Source: G020348385 sp964580235 (GTDB lineage: Bacteria; Acidobacteriota; Aminicenantia; Aminicenantales; Aminicenantaceae). Taken from it: a stretch of DNA of 28,429 nucleotides. Shown in pieces: positions 16,320 to 25,299 of this stretch. Both the position numbers and the translations under genes were made by a program. How positions within the stretch are numbered: the stretch's first letter is position 1; each line of letters begins with the position of its first letter. The notes under the pieces are model-generated. The model had not been told where the DNA came from and ran no database searches. It worked only from the letters and a program-made list of their open reading frames with translations. The stretch lies in the NCBI GenBank assembly GCA_964580235.1, contig CAZOJY010000036.1, forward strand, positions 1-28,429, written 5' to 3'.

Positions 16320-17992
16320 TTATTCCGCTCCCTCGGCTCTTTTTTTCAAGACATCTTGTATGTTTTTGTCCTTCATCACAAGACCGTAGACCAATCCTTC
16401 CAGTTTTTCGATCGGATCGGGTTTGGTCATCAGACTGACAACGATCGTGATCAAGATCGATCCTAAAAAGGACCACCAGGCTATGTACAAAAAGCTGGCT
16501 TCTGTTATAAAAAACATCGAACTGGAGATGGTGACCCCACCGAGCAGTCCGGCCAATCCTCCCCATTGATTGGCGCGCTTCCAGTAGATCCCGAGCAGGG
16601 TGATGGCGAATGTCGGCCCCTGGAATATAGATAGAAGGGTCTGCATTGCTACATAGATCCCGGGAAATGCTTTTGTGACCGGAGCGAAGGCGATGGCCCA
16701 TAAAACGAACACAAGGGTGAGGATTCTTCCGGCTTTGAGGTAGTGTGTGTCAGAGGCATCCTTTTTGAAAAATCGCTGGTAAATGTCTCTTGTCCAAAGA
16801 GTCGCGGCGGAGTTGAGTGTGGAATCCACGCTGGAGATGAGCGCGGCCATAAATGCGGCGAACACCAACCCGGCAAGTCCTGCGGGCAACAGGTTTTTGA
16901 TCAGCCACGGAAAAGCCTTGTCCATTTCCGCTCCGGCCAATGCTGGATTGAGGGCCAAGGCAAGCAGGCCAGGCAGGACGACCAGGATAGGAATAAGCAT
17001 TTTTGGGAAAGCAGCGAACATCATGCCGGCCTTAGCATCCCATTCGCTGCGGGCCCCAAGAGTCCTCTGGATAATAGCCTGATGGCAGCACCACCATGCT
17101 GGAGACAGGACGAGAGCCAACCCGAAAATCATGCCCAGCCAGGGATAAGTCGGATTGCTCAACGGTAGAAACAGCTTGAAGTGGTCGGGATTTTGGGGTG
17201 TTATGGCATTCACCAGACCAGCCCAGCCTCCGACGGTCCAAAGCCCAAGCACGGTGAGTGCGATCCCGCCGATGAACATCACAAGGAGCTGCACCACATC
17301 CGTCATGGCAACAGCGGCCAGGCCTCCGGTGATGGTATAAATCCCGACGATCAAGGCTGTGATCAACAGGCTGAATTCCACCGGGATCCCGAGGTATTCG
17401 TTTAGCATCAAGCCACTGGCCCAAAAAAAGACTCCCAAAACACAGGCCAAAAAGGCTCCCCAGAGGATGGCCTCGATCACCCGCACAGCCGTGTTGTATC
17501 TTTTACCCAGGAATTCAGGAACTGTGTACACCCCGGCTTTCCAGTAATACGGGACAAACAAAAGAGCCGCAAGCACCATGGCAGGGATAGCGCCGATCCA
17601 TTCGTAGTTGGCCTGGGCAATCCCGAACCGGTAAGCACCACCTGCTGCACCCATGTAATCGTAGGCACCGATGTTGGTGCCGATGATCGACATGCTTATC
17701 ACCCACCAGGGCAGCATCTTTCCTGCAAGGAAATAATCTTCTTCGGTTTTGACATATTTTTTGAAATACACGCCAAAGATGGGGATCGCGACAAGATAGG
17801 CNNNNNNNNNNNNNNNNNNNNNNNNNNNNNNNNNNNNNNNNNNNNNNNNNNNNNNNNNNNNNNNNNNNNNNNNNNNNNNNNNNNNNNNNNNNNNNNNNNN
17901 NTTTTGACATATTTTTTGAAATACACGCCAAAGATGGGGATCGCGACAAGATAGGCGATGACGATTACCAGATCAATTCCGTGTATATCCAT
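16320..17992 (-). CDS. Sodium:solute symporter (SSS family), split by a scaffold gap
   Basis: The N-terminal piece (17992 downward, MDIHGIDLVIVIAYLVAIPI then FGVYFKKYVK) and the rest (FKKYVKTEEDYFLAGKMLPW onward) overlap by 55 identical bases on either side of 100 N. Removing the Ns and one copy (155 bp) leaves 1518 bp, in frame, for a 505-residue protein with about 13 helices. Family marks: FLAGKMLPWWVISMSIIGTNIGA at the start, PEFLGKRYNTAVRVIEAILW, and ALISSVDSTLNSAATLWTRD in the sodium-site helix. It imports a solute with Na+; a sugar or related compound is likely but unproven. GGGAG precedes ATG 17992. Small membrane genes follow immediately. Confidence 0.9.
17747..17956. other. Scaffold gap with duplicated 55-bp contig ends
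   Basis: 17802-17901 is 100 N. The 55 bases before it (17747-17801) are identical to the 55 after it (17902-17956). This is what is left when two contigs sharing a k-mer end are placed next to each other and padded instead of merged. No sequence is likely to be missing. Confidence 0.95.
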
Positions 17993-18051
17993 GCAGTGCT
18001 CCCTCGTCCAATCTTCCTTACAATATATAAAAGTTCCCCCACAAAACTCAA

Positions 18052-18154
18052 CCTGGATTATTTATCTCTTTGCAGCCCATTCGCAGTATACAAATACAGC
18101 TTCATGGGACACTTCATCGTCGCTACAGCAATCTCGGCTCGTGAATAATCCAGG
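18052..18154. repeat. 103-bp element with perfect 11-bp inverted ends (MITE/REP-like)
   Basis: Left end CCTGGATTATT (18052-18062), right end AATAATCCAGG (18144-18154), perfectly inverted. The right part (18093-18154, minus strand) matches 11227-11287 at about 80 percent. No open frame inside. It occupies much of the 277-bp space between the symporter start and the esterase stop; nothing else gene-like is seen there. The short flanks show no obvious target duplication. Confidence 0.6.
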
Positions 18155-18269
18155 ACGCCTGGATGGCTCACAAAAAACATTTTCCAGCTTAGCACTTATC
18201 CTAATGTGAGGGTGGGATGGGTTCCGTCTCGATTCTCGAAATCCACAACTTTCTTGTCATAATATTCGT

Positions 18270-19910
18270 TTATCTTGAAACGGCTTTCATTTTTTGGATG
18301 TGTTCGGCCATGAGCATCAGCAGTTCCGGCCCTCTTGGACCCCAGCAGTGTGGCTCACCATCGCCGTATTCCACGACTCCAGCATAGTAAGGATCCTTGG
18401 TGCTTTCCAGAAATTTCTCCATGAATACGACAGCATTATTCAGATAGTATGAATCCATATCCCCCACATATATGTGAAGCTTTCCTTCGAGTTTAGGGCC
18501 GATATCCGCCCAATTCTGCTCCAGGTAATAGCGAAGGTCGAAGTGCTCTTTCCAATACCGGGCTGCCTCAGGGTCGATCTCGCCGGTGAGCTTATCCCAG
18601 ACTTCCTGGGGATAGCCTTCCTCCCCGACCGGCCCATAACAGGCCATGTAAATCTCCCACTGCCCTCCTGACCGGCATTTGTCACCGACGGCCAACTCGT
18701 AATGGTTTTCATCTTTCATCATCTCCCGGACCTGCCCGTTTGTCCCCCTGAGAACCGGGCGCTCTACCTGCAGCCAATCATAATCTGTGTAATAGGCGTT
18801 TTCATGTTCGTATATATTCACGAGATGCTGGGCCCGGAAGTCAAGAGCATCAGGGCACAGGGAGAACGTTCCACCGAAAAAGTCGGGATGAAAAACCTGA
18901 AGGGCGAAAGAGATCCAGCCGCCTGTGGATCCCCCTGAGAGGACACGCGCATAGGGCTTGCGGATGATCCTGAAGTTTTCCTCAATATACGGGATCAACT
19001 CCTGCATGATGGCATCGCCGTAGGGTCCGAGATTGGGAGAATTCATGGCATGAGAATCGTCATAATACGGGCAGGGATGCTGGAATGTCACAGCAATCAT
19101 CCGGGGACATTCATCCGAGGTCCAGTACTCGAAAAATTCGTACCCCCTTTTTCCCCAGCGATCCTCCGGCGTAGGTTTTGCTTCTCTGAAACCATAGGGA
19201 GCCCTCAAGGAAAAGTGCCCCTGGCTATAATTGACAGGGTAATATTTGTCGGGATTCTCGTCGTATCCTCTAGGCAACAGGATGGTTGCCCCGATGTACA
19301 TCGGCTGTCCCCAGAAATCCGAGAGCAGTTTGCTCTGGAATTTTACTCGCTTGACCCACTTCGTGTCCGGCTCAACTTTGATAGGTGGAATGACGTGATC
19401 ACAGGTGATGGAGATGGTCTGCTTTTTCGACGGATCGACATGGATTTTTTGCACATCGCTGTACATGTTGCCGGGCGACCGCAGCCAGTTCTGCCCCTCC
19501 CATTGGTCATTGTGCAGCCACACCGTGTGGCCGTCGGCACGTTTGAATTGGGTGTAGACGTTTATAAAACCCTGGACAAAATAATCTCCAAGGGGGATGT
19601 CGCGGATGCTTTGAAGAGGAAATCCGAAAGAGGTCTCATCGATAATTCCTGCTTGCTCAGGCATCAATTCCGACACATTCTGCCCCCAGAACGGGATGCC
19701 TCTCCGGCGCACCAGAAACCGGGGCTCCCGTTGGTCGCTTTTCGCCAGCATGACATACACCCGGCCGGTCATAGGCTCTGCATGAGCGTCTCCAGCCATG
19801 CTGACGGCAAATTCAAGCTGAGAACCTTTCGAGCTTTCAGTACATGATTGGCAATAAACCAAAAGGCCAGCAAAAGCTAGAGCGATGATAAAACGTCTAT
19901 TCCTTTTCAT
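18270..19910 (-). CDS. Exported alpha/beta-hydrolase esterase (esterase D/enterochelin-esterase-like)
   Basis: 546 residues. GAGAGGTG precedes ATG 19910. A signal peptide (RFIIALAFAGLLVYCQSC) is clear; the cysteines make a lipoprotein possible but the lipobox is not canonical. Residues about 30-200 are a beta-rich N-terminal part; from about 210 comes the hydrolase fold: YPVNYSQGHF, IPYIEENFRIIRKPYARVLS, and the nucleophile elbow GGSTGG with Ser328. Likely acid and base are Asp in YVGDMDSYYLN and His in EPHCWGP near the end. This resembles the putative esterase family that includes enterochelin esterase. Substrate unknown. It is divergent from the cupin gene across a repeat-bearing spacer. 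Confidence 0.85.
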   Translation of the reverse strand: MKRNRRFIIALAFAGLLVYCQSCTESSKGSQLEFAVSMAGDAHAEPMTGRVYVMLAKSDQREPRFLVRRRGIPFWGQNVSELMPEQAGIIDETSFGFPLQSIRDIPLGDYFVQGFINVYTQFKRADGHTVWLHNDQWEGQNWLRSPGNMYSDVQKIHVDPSKKQTISITCDHVIPPIKVEPDTKWVKRVKFQSKLLSDFWGQPMYIGATILLPRGYDENPDKYYPVNYSQGHFSLRAPYGFREAKPTPEDRWGKRGYEFFEYWTSDECPRMIAVTFQHPCPYYDDSHAMNSPNLGPYGDAIMQELIPYIEENFRIIRKPYARVLSGGSTGGWISFALQVFHPDFFGGTFSLCPDALDFRAQHLVNIYEHENAYYTDYDWLQVERPVLRGTNGQVREMMKDENHYELAVGDKCRSGGQWEIYMACYGPVGEEGYPQEVWDKLTGEIDPEAARYWKEHFDLRYYLEQNWADIGPKLEGKLHIYVGDMDSYYLNNAVVFMEKFLESTKDPYYAGVVEYGDGEPHCWGPRGPELLMLMAEHIQKMKAVSR

Positions 19911-19972
19911 TCTGACACCTCTCCATCAAAGTCTATATTCTCTTCAATCCCACCCCAAAAATCAACAACTCA

Positions 19973-20101
19973 TAATTTGGTACCTGGATATCTATTCACC
20001 TATTTGTTAATCACCAATTTATTCAATCTTAAGGTATTGGACGAATTATTCGATTGCTCATCAAATAAAAACTAGGATACAATAATTCGGTACCTGTCCC
20101 C
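19973..20101. repeat. Repeat cluster: 49-bp copy 2 plus inverted GGGGACAGG end
   Basis: 19973-20021 matches 11167-11215 at about 37 of 49 positions. At 20081-20101 the minus strand reads GGGGACAGGTACCGAATTAT, sharing the GGGGACAGG core of copy 1. ATAATTTGGTACCTG and ATAATTCGGTACCTG recur as direct repeats about 110 bp apart around the palindrome GGTACC. It fills the divergent spacer between esterase (19910) and cupin (20138), so it may affect their promoters. Confidence 0.5.
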
Positions 20102-20137
20102 GATTTGTAAAGAAGCGTTTTTCGTGAGGAAAAATCG

Positions 20138-20497
20138 ATGGAAAAAGTCAATTTACATGAAAAATTCAATCTTTTCAAAGAACTCTGGACACCTAAAATC
20201 GTTGCTGAACTCAACGGTCAGTACGTCAAACTGGCTAAAACCAAAGGAGATTTTGTCTGGCACAAACATGATGATGAAGATGAATTTTTTCTGCTCATAC
20301 ACGGCACTCTCACCATCAAACTGAGGGACAGAGATATCCGCCTCGATCCAGGAGAATTTCTCATAGTTCCCAGAGGCATCGAGCACATGCCTGTCTCAGA
20401 AGAAGAAGCTCATGTCCTCGTGTTCGAGCCCAAAGAAACCAAACACACCGGAGATGTCAAGAGCGAGATAACTGTCAATAAATTCGATTGGATTTAA
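20138..20497 (+). CDS. Small single-domain cupin
   Basis: 119 residues, one cupin barrel. Motif 1 is WHKHDDEDEFFLLIHGTLTI (metal ligands His, His, Glu) and motif 2 is DPGEFLIVPRGIEHMPVS (final His), so the metal site is complete. Such proteins range from sugar isomerases to small-molecule oxidases and storage folds; the reaction cannot be named. GTGAGGA lies 8 nt before the ATG. It is followed after 38 bp by the amino-acid permease gene on the same strand, which suggests joint transcription. Confidence 0.88.
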   Translation: MEKVNLHEKFNLFKELWTPKIVAELNGQYVKLAKTKGDFVWHKHDDEDEFFLLIHGTLTIKLRDRDIRLDPGEFLIVPRGIEHMPVSEEEAHVLVFEPKETKHTGDVKSEITVNKFDWI

Positions 20498-20535
20498 TAT
20501 TAGGAAAACTGCTCTATTAAAATTCAGGAAGTTTA

Positions 20536-21846
20536 GTGATAAGCTCAGCTAAAATGAGCAATAAAAAATCCATCAGTTTATGGTCAGCTATTTCAATCGG
20601 CATTGGTGGGATGATCGGAGCAGGAATCTTCTCCATTTTAGGCATTTCAGCAAGCATTTCAGGGAATGCGATGCACATCTCATTTATCATTGCTGGGATT
20701 GTGGCTCTTTTAAGCACGTATTCTTATGCAAAATTAGGAGCGAGATATCCGTCTGCCGGAGGACCAGTTGAATTCCTTGTACAAGGATTCGGTGATGGAA
20801 TTCTAAGCGGCGGATTTAATGTTCTCCTCTGGCTTGGGTATGTGTTCGTTTTAACCCTTTATGCTAAAGCGTTTGCAGGGTATGCCTTAACCTTTTTTGG
20901 GGAACATGCCTCTAAAGTTTTGGGAAATCTTTTTGCAACGGTAATCATCCTCGTTTTTATGGCCGTAAATTTTGTAGGTGCAAAAGCAGTTGGAAAATCG
21001 GAACTAGTTATCGTTTTTGTAAAGGTTGGGATCCTTTTGGTGTTTGCAGGCATCGGTTTTTTTTTCATTAAGCCATCTCTTTTATCTATATCGAAGTGGC
21101 CTTATGCATCCAATGTCTTGTTTGGAGCAGGGATTGTTTTTGTAGCCTATGAAGGGTTTGGCTTGATCACAAATGCCGCTGAGGATATGAAAAATCCAAA
21201 AAAAACGCTGCCAAGAGCCTTATATCTGAGTGTCATTTTCGTGATTATCATCTACACAGCTATTTCCCTGACTGTTTCGGGGAACCTCCCCATCTCCGAA
21301 ATAGTATCTGCCGAAGAATATGCCCTTGCTGCGGCTGTTAAACCGTTCCTGGGTTTGATTGGGTTTAAGATAGCAGCGATCGCCGCTTTGTTCTCCACGG
21401 CATCAGCTATCAATGCAACTCTTTATGGCGGAGCGAACGTCAGTTACGTGATGGCAAAAAAAGGAGAGCTCCCCAGAATTTTTGAAAGAAAAATCTGGGG
21501 AAAAGGTTATGAAGGGTTGTTTATCACTGCCGGTTTGGTTATCCTATTCGTAAATTTACTTAATCTGGAGGGAATCGCACTCCTGGGCAGCGCTTCTTTC
21601 CTGCTCATCTATGCCGCAGTCAATCTGGCTCATATAAAATTATCCAAAGAAACTGGGGCCAGACGTTCTCTAATTTGGGCATCCATACTCAGTTGCTTTG
21701 CTTCTTTCGGTCTTCTGATATACTATGAGATCAATCACTCGCCTTTAACAGTAGCTGTTCTGGGAGGAGTTCTCCTGCTGTCTTTTGTGGTGGAAGGAGG
21801 ATTCAGAAAATATTCACGAAGATTATTGAAAGTAAGAACCGAATAG
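20536..21846 (+). CDS. APC-superfamily amino-acid permease
   Basis: 436 residues, about 12 membrane helices. Helix 1 has the APC sodium/substrate-site sequence SIGIGGMIGAGIFSILG. Other marks: YAKLGARYPSAGGPVEFLVQ after helix 2 and FVAYEGFGLITNAAEDMKNP with KTLPRAL in the helix 6-7 region, the family signature. GTG 20536 is taken as start because AGGAAG lies 6 nt upstream; the next ATG (20554) has no ribosome site. It should import or exchange amino acids or similar amines across the inner membrane; specificity is unknown. Confidence 0.9.
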   Translation: MISSAKMSNKKSISLWSAISIGIGGMIGAGIFSILGISASISGNAMHISFIIAGIVALLSTYSYAKLGARYPSAGGPVEFLVQGFGDGILSGGFNVLLWLGYVFVLTLYAKAFAGYALTFFGEHASKVLGNLFATVIILVFMAVNFVGAKAVGKSELVIVFVKVGILLVFAGIGFFFIKPSLLSISKWPYASNVLFGAGIVFVAYEGFGLITNAAEDMKNPKKTLPRALYLSVIFVIIIYTAISLTVSGNLPISEIVSAEEYALAAAVKPFLGLIGFKIAAIAALFSTASAINATLYGGANVSYVMAKKGELPRIFERKIWGKGYEGLFITAGLVILFVNLLNLEGIALLGSASFLLIYAAVNLAHIKLSKETGARRSLIWASILSCFASFGLLIYYEINHSPLTVAVLGGVLLLSFVVEGGFRKYSRRLLKVRTE

Positions 21847-21880
21847 ACAACAGAAATAGGAATATAGGGAGTATACATCC

Positions 21881-21904
21881 ATGATAAATACAGGAAGAGA
21901 ATAA
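21881..21904 (+). promoter_or_regulatory. Eight-codon leader frame directly before the exchanger start
   Basis: ATG 21881 opens MINTGRE and stops at TAA 21902-21904, in the same frame as, and touching, the GTG at 21905. GGGAG lies 9 nt before the ATG. Either it is a leader peptide that feeds ribosomes to GTG 21905, or the original gene start cut off by a stop mutation. Confidence 0.3.
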
Positions 21905-22846
21905 GTGGTGCTCTGGTCCTCTCTCCTGCTGGTTTTTCTGATTATACTCTGGAAGTCTTCAAATCAAGTCTTGGTTCGAGTGAAGAGAGTCGCTCGTGAA
22001 TTCGGTGTTTCTGAGATAGCCGTTACGCTTCTGGCACTTTCTGTCCTTGCCTCGTTTCCCGAGTTCTTGGTTTCCGCTCTTGCCGCCATAAAGCACACTT
22101 CTGATGTTTCCTTAGGAACAGTGATCGGTTCAAACATTTTCACCCTGCTGGTGGTGATAGGTCTTGCTGCTCTTATCAGACCTTTCCATGTCAAGATGGT
22201 CATTGAAGAAAGAGACAGTGTGTGGATGCTTCTTTCCAGTGCTGTTATCCTCATCTTTGTGCCGGGCGGAATATCCAGATTGGAAGGAGTTGTTTTGATG
22301 ATCCTGTATCTCCCCTATATATACTCGGTTTATCGGAGAGAGAAGAAAAAAGCGACAAGAGTTTCAATCCAGAACGGGAAACAGTTAAAAAAAGGAAAAG
22401 AAATTCTTATTCTTGCCGGAATTACGATAATTATGCTCGTCAGCGCTCAAGGCGTGCTGCAAAGTGGCCTTAGGTTATCAGACATGATTCATATCCCTAA
22501 GCTCGTGATGGGATTGGTTCTAATTGGAATCGGTGCTTCCATACCTGAAACAGCCATCGGGATATCGTCTGCTCTCAAAAAGAAAACCGACATTACCCTG
22601 GGTGATGTCTATGGAACCAACATTTTCACCTGCCTTTTTATCCTCGGAGTATGTGCTTTAATCTATCCTGTTCCAGCATCGGCTCAGGTTCAAACTTTCA
22701 TTCTTCCTCTTTTTATCTTTTCCACAATTATACTCCAACTTTTCTTTTCTACAGGACATCGGGTAGGAAGAGTTGAAGGGGCAGTTCTGATCATGATTTA
22801 TCTGTACTTCGCCTTGGCTACTCTAAACCAACTGCCAAAACCTTAA
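21905..22846 (+). CDS. CaCA-family sodium/calcium-type exchanger (YrbG-like)
   Basis: 313 residues with the duplicated five-helix layout of the family. The two alpha-repeats are plain: LALSVLASFPEFLVSALAAI, then SLGTVIGSNIF, in the first half, and IGIGASIPETAIGISSALKK, then TLGDVYGTNIF, in the second, each with its ion-binding Glu. The halves are joined by a basic cytosolic loop (RREKKKATRVS). It exchanges Ca2+ or another cation for Na+ or H+. GTG start with GGAAGAG 5 nt upstream. It lies 58 bp behind the permease gene on the same strand. Confidence 0.9.
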   Translation: MVLWSSLLLVFLIILWKSSNQVLVRVKRVAREFGVSEIAVTLLALSVLASFPEFLVSALAAIKHTSDVSLGTVIGSNIFTLLVVIGLAALIRPFHVKMVIEERDSVWMLLSSAVILIFVPGGISRLEGVVLMILYLPYIYSVYRREKKKATRVSIQNGKQLKKGKEILILAGITIIMLVSAQGVLQSGLRLSDMIHIPKLVMGLVLIGIGASIPETAIGISSALKKKTDITLGDVYGTNIFTCLFILGVCALIYPVPASAQVQTFILPLFIFSTIILQLFFSTGHRVGRVEGAVLIMIYLYFALATLNQLPKP

Positions 22847-22914
22847 CTTCATTCGTGTTTCATGGGGATTATTCGTCTTACCTGATTTTCCTTTACACCC
22901 CTTTGAAAAAAAGT

Positions 22915-22943
22915 TTGACATTTATTGTGGCTTTGTTTAATAT
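22915..22943 (+). promoter_or_regulatory. Promoter for the repair-type operon
   Basis: TTGACA (22915-22920, perfect) and TAATAT (22938-22943, 4 of 6) with a 17-bp spacer. The start point would fall near 22950, only a few bases before ATG 22954, implying a leaderless or nearly leaderless message if that ATG is used. Confidence 0.45.
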
Positions 22944-22953
22944 GGTGAACAAA

Positions 22954-25299
22954 ATGGTGAACATTCGGATTTCGGTCCGGGCCCTCGTCGAACATCTCCT
23001 CAGGAGTGGCGACCTATCGATGGGTTTTGATGTCGCTGCACGGACATCCACCTTTGCCAGCAACCACGCTCACCTAAAAATCCAAAAATCCCGGCCTCAA
23101 CCCTATTCTGCCGAAGTGCCCGTGTTTTACCGCGTGGAAAACGAACGGATCACGCTGGATATTCACGGCCGGATCGACGGCATGTACACATTGGCCGATT
23201 CGCTCGTAATCGAAGAAATTAAAACCACTCACAGAAACTTCGACGGATTCATCCGCCAAAACAGCAATCTCCATTGGGCTCAAGTCAAGCTTTATGCCGC
23301 GATTTACGCGATAGAAAATAACCTTCACAAAATTCTGACCCAACTCACATACGGCCACATAGAAACAGGAGAAGTCCGCACGTATTTCCAGGAATTCGAT
23401 ACAAACGAACTCCGGATGTTTTTCATCCAACTTTGCGATCAATATTTCGAGTGGGCCGAAAAAATCGAAAACTGGCACCAGGATCGGGATCGATCGATCA
23501 TCTCATCGGATTTTCCTCACGAATCCTACCGCGATGGTCAGCTCCAAATGATCGAAGATGTCGCCGCTATCATCGAACAGGAAGAACAGATCATCATCCA
23601 GGCCCCGACTGGCATCGGCAAAACAGTTGCGGTTCTTTATCCTGCCATCAACGCTATCGCCAAGGGCTGCATCCAGAAAATTTTCTATCTGACATCCCGA
23701 ACAACCGGACGCCTGATCGCCGAAAAAACACTAAAAGAGCTAAAAAACAGCGGGCTCGCCATCAAATTTGTGACACTGACCGCCAAAGAAAAAATCTGCT
23801 TCAACCCTGATAAAAACTGCACTCCGGATGAATGTTCCTTTGCCAAGGGATATTATGACCGTGTCATTGACGCTCGAAACTCTCTCTTCTATGAGGATGC
23901 TTTCACAGCCGATAAAATTACTAAAATCGCCCGCCTTCATCAAATCTGTCCCTTCGAGTTTTCCCTTGACATGGCCCTCTGGGTTAGCTGTATTATCTGC
24001 GACCTGAACTACGTATTCGATCCCAGGGTTTATTTGCGGCGGTTTTTTCTGGAAAACCCGATCGACTGCACCATCTTAGTGGACGAAGCTCACAATCTCG
24101 TCGACAGGTCACGGGAGATGTTTTCCGCCAAAATCGAGAAGATGGATTTCTTGAAAATCCGCCGCCTCCTCAAAAACAAAAAATCAGAGCTTTACCGGAC
24201 AGCTGGAGATGTCAACAGGAAAATGCTGGAACTCAAAAAAATGCTCGGGGAAGAAGACAGCGCCTGGCAGGAGGAACGCCCGAAAGAACTCATGCCTCTC
24301 CTCAGGCAGTTTTCCACAAGTCTTGAACGCTGGCTATCTTCCCATCCTGAATTACCACAAACTCAAGAAATGCTCGATTACTACTTTTCGGCCAGCTGGT
24401 TTCTCAAAGTTTCAGAACTTTATGACAAAAATTATGCGACCTGCCTCGAAAAGACCCACCAGGGTTTCAGCATAAAGCTTTATTGCATCGACCCCTCTGC
24501 CCAACTCCGTGAAGTTTTTGAGCGCGTCAATTCCTCTGTTCTCTTTTCTGCCACCATCACGCCCCTATCCTATTTCGCCCAGGTTCTCGGTTTGCCGGAA
24601 TCTGTGGAAAAACGAATCCTTCCTTCCCCTTTTCCCAGGGAAAACCTGTGTATCCTTGTTTCGGATTCTGTTTCCACTCTCTACAGACACAGGTCTCAGA
24701 CCAAAGAAGCACTCGCCCAAACCATCGGATCCATGGTCGATGCCAAAAAGGGAAACTACATGGTTTATTTCCCTTCATACGAATATATGAGGATGGTTCA
24801 TCCCATCTATGATACGGCCTTCCCCCACCACAACATCCTCATGCAGACACATGAGATGAGAGAAAAGGAAAGAGTGAATTTCCTGAAAAACTTCTCCACG
24901 GAAAACGATCACACCCTTGTGGGTTTTGTGGTGATGGGAGGTATTTTCGGGGAAGGCATCGACCTGGTCGGAGACCGATTGAAAGGCGCTGTTATCGTCG
25001 GTATAGGACTGCCAGGCATTTCCTTGGAACGGGAAATGATCCGCCATCATTTCTCAGAAAATCAAATGCCCGGGTTCGATTATGCTTATCGCTTTCCGGG
25101 ATTGATCCGCGTGTTCCAAGCTGCGGGCCGTGTCATTCGAACGGAGAACGACCGCGGGACAATTCTCCTTGTCGATACACGCTATTCCCACCCCCAATAT
25201 AAAGGCCTGTTTCCTCAAGAGTGGCAGGTCCAAGAAACACAAAACTCAGAACAAATCGACCAGATTTTGGGCGAGTTCTGGGCAGAACCGAACCGATGA
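22954..25299 (+). CDS. PD-(D/E)XK nuclease fused to XPD/DinG-type Fe-S helicase
   Basis: 781 residues from ATG 22954 (a GGTGA lies 6 nt upstream; ATG 22942 is the alternative, GTG 22855 gives a non-homologous extension). Residues about 1-180 form a Cas4/RecB-like nuclease: Asp75 in RIDG, Glu88-Ile-Lys90 in EEIK, and QVKLY at 110. The SF2 helicase follows: Walker A APTGIGKT 217-224, Fe-S cysteines 282, 289, 294 and 332 (last in CPFEFSLDMA), DEAH 377-380, then GGIFGEGIDLVGDR (motif V) and QAAGRVIRTENDRG (motif VI). All motifs are intact. It should unwind DNA 5' to 3' and cut it. It overlaps the next gene by ATGA. Confidence 0.9.
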   Translation: MVNIRISVRALVEHLLRSGDLSMGFDVAARTSTFASNHAHLKIQKSRPQPYSAEVPVFYRVENERITLDIHGRIDGMYTLADSLVIEEIKTTHRNFDGFIRQNSNLHWAQVKLYAAIYAIENNLHKILTQLTYGHIETGEVRTYFQEFDTNELRMFFIQLCDQYFEWAEKIENWHQDRDRSIISSDFPHESYRDGQLQMIEDVAAIIEQEEQIIIQAPTGIGKTVAVLYPAINAIAKGCIQKIFYLTSRTTGRLIAEKTLKELKNSGLAIKFVTLTAKEKICFNPDKNCTPDECSFAKGYYDRVIDARNSLFYEDAFTADKITKIARLHQICPFEFSLDMALWVSCIICDLNYVFDPRVYLRRFFLENPIDCTILVDEAHNLVDRSREMFSAKIEKMDFLKIRRLLKNKKSELYRTAGDVNRKMLELKKMLGEEDSAWQEERPKELMPLLRQFSTSLERWLSSHPELPQTQEMLDYYFSASWFLKVSELYDKNYATCLEKTHQGFSIKLYCIDPSAQLREVFERVNSSVLFSATITPLSYFAQVLGLPESVEKRILPSPFPRENLCILVSDSVSTLYRHRSQTKEALAQTIGSMVDAKKGNYMVYFPSYEYMRMVHPIYDTAFPHHNILMQTHEMREKERVNFLKNFSTENDHTLVGFVVMGGIFGEGIDLVGDRLKGAVIVGIGLPGISLEREMIRHHFSENQMPGFDYAYRFPGLIRVFQAAGRVIRTENDRGTILLVDTRYSHPQYKGLFPQEWQVQETQNSEQIDQILGEFWAEPNR

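Noticed and set aside
17515..17992. Frames reading through the N run
   Set aside because: Artefacts of the scaffold gap; only the merged symporter frame is biologically sensible.
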